Below, one piece after another: positions 51,718-61,873 of a DNA stretch of 64,000 bases; the stretch's first letter is position 1, and each line of letters starts with the position of its first letter. This DNA is from Onchocerca lupi. Taxonomy: Eukaryota; Nematoda; Chromadorea; Rhabditida; Onchocercidae. The DNA is taken from assembly GCA_028564675.1 (NCBI GenBank), contig JAOVVO010000413.1:1-64000 (forward strand). The letters run 5' to 3'. Made by a program: the position numbers and the translations under genes. The notes under the pieces were generated by a model. That model did no database searches, had not been told where the DNA came from, and was given only the letters and a program-made list of their open reading frames with translations.

Positions 51718-54700
51718 TTATCGTTGTGATAATTTTCTTTGAATGTATTTTTTCAATGCATTTGGATCATTCGATCTACCGACTTCTGTTACCAAAAATG
51801 TTAACAACGACGAAGCATTTGATCTTACAATGGATGGTTGGAAATTTTCTTGCAACCACTCATTCATTTCAGCTAAAACTTTGTCCGATGATAAATGACA
51901 AAGTTTTTCGATCAGTGTTTCCATCAATGATTGCATCATTTTGGCCATCTGAAAATTTTATCTTACTGGAAAATAACTTTCATGATACTTGCGATTTTAT
52001 CAATAAAATCGCAATCATAAGTTATTCTGCAAAATATTTGTCCTAAACTATCATCTTCAATAATCATTAGTCTAAAAGATCATGCGCTGACACGAGATGT
52101 AATTTCGCCTTCTTTCATTTCGATATTTCCGGAAATATGCAGATATATAATTAAGTGCAAAGATAAACGTGGTTTATGTAAGCAATCTTAAACTTTCTCA
52201 ATTTTTTGTTTTTTCTAGCAGAGGAAAAACAGAAAAAATTATTTCTAAAAGATTTTAGCATAATATTATTATAAAATTCGCATCCACAAATAACCAAAAA
52301 ATTCGATTAGTCGCAAAACTTACAATCCAAAAACGGTAATCTCGATGTGCTCTTTCCTTTGTAAATCGTTCCAGAAACTTTTCCATTCGAGCTTTTTGAT
52401 TGATCGTATTCGCAGCGATTCGTGATGCTGATGATGATGATGATGATGGTGATGAGCTTTGCAATGATCTGTAAAGCAAAAGTGAATTTTGAATTGATTG
52501 AATGAAATTTCTATTTATTTGAAATAAGTCATTTAAGTATAGCTTAGTATGAATAAAAATGAACAGATATATAAATCAAATAATTATATACAAACATAAT
52601 CTAGCGAGTAATTTCAAATTAAATTAAATAATAAAAAATATATAGCTTAGAAAAATTTCCGCGAAAAATTTAAAGTTAATTAAACAAATATGAAAATACA
52701 ATAAAAAAAGTACTAACACAATTTTATCGTTTAATTGTTGTATATTTTGTAGCAAATATCTTTTTTTTCCTCCACCAATCGCAATTTTCATTTTTAATTG
52801 CCGTATTTGATCAGTTAATTGTGTTACGATATCACTATCCACTGATTCTGCATCGTTATCATCATCATCATTCAAATCCAATGAATCTAACCACTTTTCA
52901 ATCCTATTTTTTAATTCGTAATATCTGAAAGCAAAAAATTTTACAACAAAAAAAAACAGGAAAAAAAATAATGTATATCTTGTAAATGAAAATAACAAAA
53001 ATTTGAACAAAAAGACTCGAATTATGATTCTATATTTTTGTATGGAAAAAATTTACTCAACTCATTTTTTAGGTAAAATTAGCGGAATAAATTCAAATTT
53101 TAACAATTTCAACTAATAATCACTGAATGGTACGTGAATAATAAATAACCTAAAGTTTGGAATTTATTAAAATAACGAAAATTTGCTACCTAGAATTAAC
53201 TTATATTTAAAAACTGAAAATAAAGTTAACTTATTCTGCTCCACATTTTCATCTCTAATATCTCGTTTCTCTTCCACTGACTCATCACTATCATTATTCT
53301 TTCGTAAGCGTTTATAACGACGCCTATATAGAAATCGCAAAATTTTTACGATAAGTTTATTTTGCAGTTTAGATGATTTGCGAAAAAATTAAATTGACAT
53401 GAAAAGATTTATATATTTCAGTATAAAATAATTTATCTTTAACTATTTTTTTCTTTTATTATCTCGAATTTCAAATTCATTAATTTAATCTTAAACTTAT
53501 TAATTATATTATTAATCACTTTATATAGTTTTCATTTGTTTTTAAAAATGATCGCACTATCGGTAATTTATCTTTTTTTTCCATTATGATGATTACAAAA
53601 AATTTCTCACATATCAATTTTTTCAAAATATGAAGAAAATCACAGGAATATTTAGGAAATGATTGAATTAAATTAAAATTGAAATTAATTTAATTTTAAG
53701 TAGCACCTGATAATCAGTAAAAAAGTTTTATCATACCTTGAATAACGATGGCTTCGTTGCTGTTTCTGTTTAACTGATCCAGTAGGAAGAAGTTTACGTG
53801 ATGAAGCTAAAATCATTGTTTCATTATTTTCCTGAAAATAAAGAATAGTTGAGAAATCAATTTCATTATTTTCGATAAAAAAAATGCAAATTACTCAATT
53901 TCACTCAATTAATAGCTAACTTAAGCATTGATTAACTGAATTTGAAATTATCAGAAAAATTTTATCATCAAACAGTATTCACTTCCAAAATTTATCATAA
54001 ATTGATATTCATTCTCATCATGTAAATTTGAAAATACAAAGAAAAAAGGTTATGAATTCTTTTTAAAGAATTTATTATCAAAATTTCGATATAAAAAAGT
54101 TATAGTATTTCTGGAAAAATTTACCTCCGAAACTTTATGTTTTCCCGAATCAACAGCAATTCTATGAGGTGATGAAGTATTTGATCCTGCAATATTCCAC
54201 TTTTTGGTTTAGAACTTTAAAATAGTTTAAAATTTAAAATTAAAATATAAACTTTTTAAAATATGAGAAATTTTTTTAAAAAAAAATCCTTACTTGACGA
54301 ATTGATTTTATGCGTCTCAGAGATACTCGAAGATGACCAAATTAGTGTTGGATTTCTGGATAATCGAGGTGAAGCCATCCGAATATTCAAACCAGGCGAA
54401 ATATGCAAAATGGGTGAAATTGAACGATTTTTGGGCAAAAATGGAGGAATAGGAATGGGAGGAGAACTTATAGCTAGCGGAATGTTCGGCGAAGATGAAG
54501 GAAAAGGGTTGCGAGGAAAATTTGTAGTTGAAGGATCATTCGGCAAGAATCGACGGAAAGGAGCAGGAGGAAAATCGGTAGTTGAAGGATCATTCGGCAA
54601 GAATCGAGGAATAGGAGGAGGAGGAAAATCCATGGTTGAACGATCATTCGGCAAGAATCGACGGAAAGGAGCAGGAGGAAAATCTGTAGTTGAAGGATCA

Positions 54701-55895
54701 TTCGGCAAGAATCGAGGAATAAGAGGGGGAGGAAAATCTGTAGTTGGACGATTATTCGGCAAGAATCGAGGAATAGGAGGGGGAGGAAAATCTATAGTTG
54801 GACGACTATTCGGCAAGAATCGAGGGAAAGGAGCTGGAAGAAAACTGGTTGAAGGATAATTCGGCAAGAATCCAGGAATAGTAGCGGGAAGGAAACTTCC
54901 AGTTAAAGGATAAATTGGCAAGAATGGAGGAATAAATGTTGGAGGAAAATTCTGATTAAGCAGAAATGTTGAGCGAAATTCCATATTTGGTGTAAGAAAT
55001 CGCAAATTTGATATTTCTGGCATTCTAGCAAACTCCCATCCTGTCTGTAAAATACAAATATTAAATTTGAATTAAATGAGAAAATGATAAATTTTGGAAT
55101 TACAATTATATTTTGACGTTACACGTTTATATTCTTGGCTTTCTATTTATTAGATCTTAAATTAAAACGATTTCAGATAATAAAAAACAATAAATGTTGA
55201 AATTTACAAATAATGTCAATTTTACATCGAATCATTTAATTTTTTTGTTTTTTTTTTTGTTTTTTGTTTTTTGTTTTGTTTATTTTTTTTTTTCGAATAA
55301 TTGAAAAATACTTGTGGATACATTGATGCAGGAAAATTGCGATAAATTTGTCTTCTTACATTGCCAGATTGTTGTTGTGTTATTTGATGTGGTACGGTGT
55401 TTTCCGGTTGTCGATGTTTCGCCGGATCTGTAAATTTAAGTGAAATTTAAATGAAATTGAAATTTTAATAAGTAGTAAAATAAAATCCACGATTCAAGTA
55501 AAGTTTTTTTTTTATCAAATTTAAATGAATTTACAAGTTAGAAAATTATAATTTAAAAAAAAAGTCTAAATTTCTGGTATGTTTATAAAAATGATTCTGA
55601 AGTAACAACTTAAATAAGATTTCAATCTTTATTATTTCCAAAATATTACAATTAATGGTGTAATTGATGTCTTCTTATACTTTTCATCACTACATTTATA
55701 ATTTAATTGAAATTTAAAAATTTTTTTTTTTCATAAAAATTTATCAAAAAAATCATAATAAAATTAACCTGAATCAAAATGTGAACCTTGCGGAAACATT
55801 CTAAATACAATAAATATTTCAAAGATGCATGAGTTATAATAATATTGATCTTCTGATCGCAATGAAACCATTTGATCTTGATCAATGCACGACAT
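51718..55895 (-). CDS. Truncated Mondo/MML-1 paralog with altered basic region (608 aa, 9 exons)
   Basis: Exons 55769-55895, 55312-55427, 54294-55044, 54125-54186, 53737-53831, 53231-53323, 52718-52924, 52324-52468 and 51718-51948 join in phase. The start ATG is 16 bases after an acceptor-like TTTAG (trans-splicing candidate). From exon 2 on, each exon matches the 3' half of the neighbouring Mondo gene. The N-terminal Mondo conserved regions are absent, replaced by a new 42-residue exon. Exon 3 contains ten 18-residue Pro-rich repeats. In the basic region the E-box contact residues are changed (H-x-x-x-E-x-x-x-R becomes D-x-x-x-E-x-x-x-Y), and the loop gains a D-D-D-D-N-D run. The zipper-like helix and C-terminal domain remain. 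The frame is fully open, so a functional protein that dimerises or interacts without normal DNA binding is likely. Confidence 0.82.
51802..52200. other. Probable gene-conversion tract shared with 58172-58570
   Basis: The two segments, exactly 6370 bases apart at both ends, differ at about 8 of 399 positions with no indel. They span part of the last exon and most of the preceding intron. Just outside, identity drops to about 75-80% with indels. Confidence 0.8.
54433..54960 (-). repeat. 54-base coding minisatellite, ten units
   Basis: Units begin at plus-strand GGC-AAGAAT-type sites at 54433, 54487, 54541, 54595, 54649, 54703, 54757, 54811, 54862 and 54916. Every step is 54 bases except one of 51, so the reading frame is kept. 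The central units are over 85% identical. On the minus strand each encodes 18 residues of the type FLPNDPSTTDFPPAPFRR. The matching exon of the intact Mondo gene has no such array. Confidence 0.93.
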
Positions 55896-55911
55896 TTTAA
55901 TTCTTGTAATT

Positions 55912-57650
55912 CTAAATTTATTAATTATTAATTTCTTCTCTAAATTTGATCTTTTTTTTCTCTCATTTTACGCATTTTCCAGCGTTTCCTATAATTTCAA
56001 GTTCATTTCTGATGAAATATATGAATTACAATGATAAAATTGTGATCATATCAGTAACATTCAATTCAAATTCATCTCTGTTAATTTCTTATCTGCCTTA
56101 ATTTGTGTCCCAGTCTTCTTCTCCTTTCATTTCATTACTTTCAAATTCTTTCATTTGAAATTAAATAATCATAAATAATTACACGTAAGTGTAATTATAC
56201 GAATAGATTCATTTCCAATTCCGTGTACTTTTGAAGACATCAGTGAGTATCACGTTTTACGTTACAGAATTTTATCACGTAACGTGAAAATAGTCCATTT
56301 CAACAACCATCTTCCCTCTTTCAAAGTTACATAAATCCTAGCTTCGGTAACTATTTCATTGAGATTTTGTGTGTACAATAGATAATTTCTATTTTTTTAA
56401 AATTTTTATGTGATTATTAAGATGTATCTACCTTTGTTTGTATATGTATCTACTGTATGTTACTTTTAAAAAAATAATATATTTTTCCTTTCAAATATTT
56501 CATTCATAAATCTTTAAATAGAAATTTGAGGATATTTGATCATTGCTATTTATGTGAATCAAGTAAAATTATCAATTTTGAATTTCATTGAAACAATTAA
56601 AAAAGGAATTTGAACAGCAAGGATGATTGCATACGATAAGATGTTATCTGCTTAATTTATCACAACTTGACGATGATCTAACATTAGGAAAACTAATCCA
56701 GTAGTTATCAAAACTACGCAAGCATTTTCCAAACATATAAAGGTTGAAAAATGATAATCATTCTATTTTTCATTGAAGCAAGATGTTTTGCAAGGATATG
56801 AAGATGACCGGAAAAAAAACGTGACTTAATCTTAATCCATTCCGATAAGAACTAAACTTTGTCAGATTGTGCTGATCTGTACATGAAATGTAAAGTGATA
56901 AGAAGTATAATGTAAAGCTTACGGATGAATGCAGAAGATAAATCTGGACTTGTGCTGAAAATTGGACGAAAAATACTTTAATATGAAGGCTGAAATGATG
57001 AGGTACAATGAAATATACAAAATTTTCGAAGAAAAAATTATGAAAATGAAAAAACAATTGAGCTAAATCAAATAATTAGAATCCATTTTCACAAAATATG
57101 TAACATTTTCGAAAGAAAAAAACCCGTAATAATTTGAAACAGAAGAGAAAAAAACATAACATAGGTAAATACACTGAGCATATAAATTAAATTTTTTTTT
57201 CATGTAATTCTCATTTTAAATATTTAAGGCAATATATATTAAGTTCGAGAATACATAGTGATCACAGATTCAGGATGCATGAATCAGATGTTTGCTTGAA
57301 ACAGAATTCAGTGAAATTCAATATTCCAGAATTGCAATGATTATAAAGCTTATACAAACTTTCAAAAAACAAAATTATCAAACAAATTTTTGCAAAATTT
57401 TCCTCTCTAAAGAAATCAAATTCGAATTCAATACGTAAATAAAAAACTAAAATCTGTTAATTTGAATTTAAATTATTTTGAAATCTAACAACACTGTTAA
57501 TGCAACCTGATAATTTTGACAGCAACAACATGTTAATGAAGATGAAACGAAAAATTAACCAGATTGACTGAATGAGAGGACATACTTCGGCAAGGAAAAA
57601 GGCTAGAAGTAAATGTGCAAATCTGGGAGAACAACCTTTTTTGGAAATTT
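55912..57650. other. Region between the two Mondo copies
   Basis: Upstream flank of the paralog merging, from about 56700, into the duplicated 3' flank of the intact Mondo gene. It includes a TCACGTAACGTGA palindrome. No other gene was seen. Confidence 0.5.
56249..56287 (-). promoter_or_regulatory. Cluster of CACGT/ACGTG half-sites upstream of the paralog
   Basis: TCACGTTTTACGTTAC (56250-56265) and the perfect palindrome TCACGTAACGTGA (56275-56287) lie about 350-390 bases upstream of the paralog start. They are E-box or bZIP-like half-sites, uncommon in this AT-rich sequence. A role in regulation is inference. Confidence 0.3.
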
Positions 57651-57854
57651 CTAAATGAAATAAAACAAACTTTTTTCCGCTTCAAATTCGGCTCTTCTTT
57701 CTTTGAGTCTTTTGTTTCTAGCTTCACTTTTTCGCAAATGCCAGAGGTCATAGTAAAAATAATAAACTTCACATATGATTATTAATTCCACAAAAACTTT
57801 TCCATATCTTGATCTTTTAATATCGAGAATCTCTTCGCTGCTGATGATAGACAT
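57651..57854 (-). CDS. Possible 67-residue small protein downstream of the Mondo gene
   Basis: An ATG-started frame begins M-S-I-I-S-S-E-E-I-L. It has a hydrophobic stretch (V-F-V-E-L-I-I-I-C-E-V-Y-Y-F-Y-Y) and a highly charged end (R-K-S-E-A-R-N-K-R-L-K-E-R-R). It starts about 230 bases past the Mondo stop on the same strand, so it could be 3' UTR, a downstream operon gene or an exon of something larger. The duplicated counterpart at about 51340-51540 has stops and shifts. Not recognised. Confidence 0.3.
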   Translation of the reverse strand: MSIISSEEILDIKRSRYGKVFVELIIICEVYYFYYDLWHLRKSEARNKRLKERRAEFEAEKSLFYFI

Positions 57855-58087
57855 TCATTTGCTGATTAGGCAATCCCAAAAGAATTTGGAAACAAACTTG
57901 AGTCAGCTTAATTAACTGTATTTCTTAACTACTGCCTACTAAATTTGAATGGTCTATTACTGCACAAAAAACGCACATGTACAGGTTCAACATTGACTGG
58001 AATTCCGATCTGGTGATAATTTCGATCAGATCATTAATTCTTGCTCATTTAAAAAGATTAATGAAGAGATCACGCGATGAATTCCAA

Positions 58088-61000
58088 TTATTGTTGCGAT
58101 AATTTCTTTTGAATGTATTCTTTTAATGCATTTGGATCATTCAACATACCGGCATTTGTTGCCAAATATACTAACAACGACGAAGCATTTGGTCTTACAA
58201 TGGATGGTTGGAAATTTTCTTGCAACCACTCATTCATTTCAGCTAAAACTTTGTCCGATGATAAATGACAAAGTTTTTCGATCAGTGTTTCCATCAATGA
58301 TTGCATCATTTTGGCCATCTGAAAATTTTATTTTACTGGAAAATAACTTTCATGATACTTGCGATTTTATCAATAAAATCGCAATCATAAGTTATTCTAC
58401 AAAATATTTGTCCTAAACTGTCATCTTCAATAATCATTAGTCTAAAAGATCATGCGCTGACACGAGATATAATTTCGCCTTCTTTCATTTCGATATTTTC
58501 GGAAATATGCAAATATATAATTAAGTGCAAAGATAAAAGTGGTTTATGTAAGCAATCTTAAACTTTCTCAACCTTTTTTTTTTTTTTTTTTTAGTAGAAA
58601 GAAAACAGAAAATTATTTTCAAAAGATTCTATGTTTGGAACAACATTTATATAAAATGTGTATCATAAATACAAAAGTGGATTATTCGTAAAACTTACAA
58701 CCCAAAAACGGTAATCTTGACGAGTTCTTTCCCTTGTATATCGTTCTAGAAATTGTTCCATTTCAGTTTTCTGACTAATCGTACTTGTAGCGGTTCGGGA
58801 TGATGATGGTAAAGAGGCTTGGAGTGATCTGTAAAGCAAAAGAATTCTGAACTGATTGTAAATGAAATTTTCTACCGCTATTTGAAATAAATTCATATTT
58901 TTAACAAAGAAACTATTTTAAACAAGCCGTTTAAGTATAGCTTAGTATGAATAAAAAGAAATCAAATGATTATATACAGAGATAAGCATCTTCAAATTTA
59001 AATTAAATAATAAAATACTTTTTATAAATTATCTTTTGCAGAAAATTTCTCGCGCAAAAATATAAATTTTAATTAAGCAAATATAAAAAAAAAACAACAA
59101 AGGATACTAACGCAATTTTATCATTTAATCGTTGTATGTTTTGTTTCAATTGAATTGTTTTTTCTTCATCAAGCCCAATTTTCATTTTCAATTGCCTTAT
59201 GCGTTCAGCTGAACGTGTTAAAACAATAGCATTTGTTGGTTTTGTACCACAACCGTATAGATTTGGTAAAGAATTTAACAACTGCTCAAATCCATCTTTC
59301 AATGCATAACGTCTAAAATAGGACAATTTTATATAAATTGTATTATTGGAAATGAAGATTTAAATAATATTTATGAATTCCTAATGATAATTTATAATTA
59401 AACTGAACCTATTTTGTTCAGCATTTAAATGCAGGATACGTTTCCTTTCCACCGGTTCAATCGTACTATCTGCTGCAACGCTCCTACAGCCACGCCTTAA
59501 TAAAAAAAATTTCTCGCATGTACTTCTTTCAAAATTTTAAAAAACTTAAATAAAATTGAAACTACTAAAGGCTTAATTATTTGCTCCATCGTGAAATAAT
59601 ATTTATTTCCATCAAAGTCATTAAATTATAGTGCTACTTAGATATATTATAAATTCCTATTTTTTTTTTCAATCTTTTTATACACACACGTATCTGCATA
59701 AATTTACATATTCCTTATGGATGCAATCATTTTCTTTCCTATTTTAGTAATGGACTACTGAGCTCAAGCCATTACAACATTTTTTCCCCTCGAGTATTTT
59801 TAATTTTAATTTATTAATTTAATGCTTAACTTAGTGATTACTCAAATGATTCATATCTACTTTCTAAGATGCGTAATCCATCAATAATTTCGCACACAAC
59901 AATTCATTCGAAATATAAAGAAAAATTCAAAAATCCATCATATCAAAATTACCGATCCTCCTATTACTTTAATCTTATTTAATATTTGTAAAGAATTATA
60001 GTATACTTTGGAAAACGATGAATTCGCTCATCTTTTTCATGTTCTTGTTTAACCGATGCTGTACCAGCAGGGAGAAGAAAACTTCGTTCATGTAACGATG
60101 TTGGAATTTTCTTCGGTATTATATGATTGTTTTCTTGAGGATAAATAGGTTGTGGTATCAGAAGTGAATTTAGGCTAACTGCGGCTGGTGATAATTGCTG
60201 AAAATTCAATTTCATCATTTAAGTTGAAAAATATGAATTACTCAACTTCATTCAATTAGCAGCTAACTCAATCATTCATTTTTCGTTGAAAAATTAGAAA
60301 TATTGGCTGAATTTGAATTTAAAATCACTACAAAAATTATTAAATTTAAAAAGTTGAAAGAAGAAAGAAAAAAATCTATAAGTTCTTTCTGAAGAAATTT
60401 ATTATATAACAAAATTTTGCAAACTTTTTGAAAAAATTTACTTTCCAAACTCCATGTTCCGTCGAATCGGTAGCAATTACAGGAGATGATAAAGAGCTTG
60501 GTCCAGCAATATTCCACCTTTCGGTTTGGAGCTTTAATGTATCATTTGAAGTAGGGAAAATTTTTAACGAATCTTTACTTGAAGAATTAATTTGATGTGT
60601 TTCAACGGATGGCAATGATGAAATAGCTGTCGGGCTGTTAACCGTTACGGATGATATTCCAGTGGTACTTGAACTAGATGGACTATGTACAACGGATGGA
60701 GTTGAGGGACTACTCAGCAAAGATGGTGTAGGAGTTGGTGGAAAATTCATCCACCATGCACGATTCGGAAGAACTGATGATGAGAATTGCATGGTAGTTG
60801 TGAGAAATTGCGGTACATATTCAAAATTTGATGAATCACTTGTATAAGGCATTGTAGCAATCAAAGGTGTACGATCATAAGCTGCCTATTAAAATACAAA
60901 ATATTAAATTAAAATCAAATGCGAAAATAATAAATTTGAAATTATGATCATATTTGGACAATCAATATTTCTATTTTCGGTCTTCTTTCTTTTACATTTC

Positions 61001-61836
61001 AATTTAATTATTTGAGGTGTAATCAATAAATATTGAAATTTACGAAAATCCAGTTTGACGTTTACTTCTATGTAGAATACAAATTTCATTTTTTTTTTTT
61101 TTTTTTCTAGAATCAAATCACCTGTGAATAAGTTGGTGCAGAAGAATTAGCAAGAAGAATTTGTGGCGATATGGTGGATGATTGCCTTGTTGGTTGTTCT
61201 GTTGAATTTGTAAAGCTAGTGAAAGTTGTCTCATATTCTTTCGGTGTACATGGTGAAGCTGTTGAAACACTTAATGTACTATAATTTCCAATTTCATCCA
61301 GTAACTGTTCTGGTGGATCTGCAAGAAAATTAAATGAAAATTTGGAAATTGAAAAATAGTAAAAGTTTAAAATATCATCATTTTAGGATGCTCGTTAAAA
61401 TTAACAAAATATCATCTTCTCAAAAATGCTTTTCATCACTATTGATTGTCAATTAATTCAAATGTTGCATGTTTTTTTTTTTTTTTCTAAAGTCCAATTT
61501 GAACTAAAAATTTTTGCCCTTTCATTAATATAATAAAATCCAACCATAATCTTACAGAATAACTTAAAACGAAATTGGAAATGGAGAAATGCTTAAATCA
61601 TTCATCGAGACGATGGTCTAGTCATCTGATGATAAAAACGATATTTCTAACATGAATCATTTTAATTTGATCAATATGCTATTCCCCCGAATGATTGCTT
61701 TTTGTCCTAGCATTTTATTCAATAACTTTTATTTTCAATATTTCAGGACTCTGCATGAGAATAGAATAAATCACAATGATGATGGTATTATTGTTGTATT
61801 GGTATTATATGATTGATCTTAATCTAAATATATGCC

Positions 61837-61873
<37 letters not shown>

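Noticed and set aside
54263..54859. 198-codon open frame on the plus strand
   Set aside because: It is the antisense of the Pro-rich minisatellite exon; a repeat without stops in one frame is often open on the other strand. Splice phase and homology support the minus strand.
52046..58416. Plus-strand frames around 51726 and 58126 that look conserved between the two copies
   Set aside because: Their similarity is explained by the gene-conversion tract; the minus-strand Mondo exon is the coding one.
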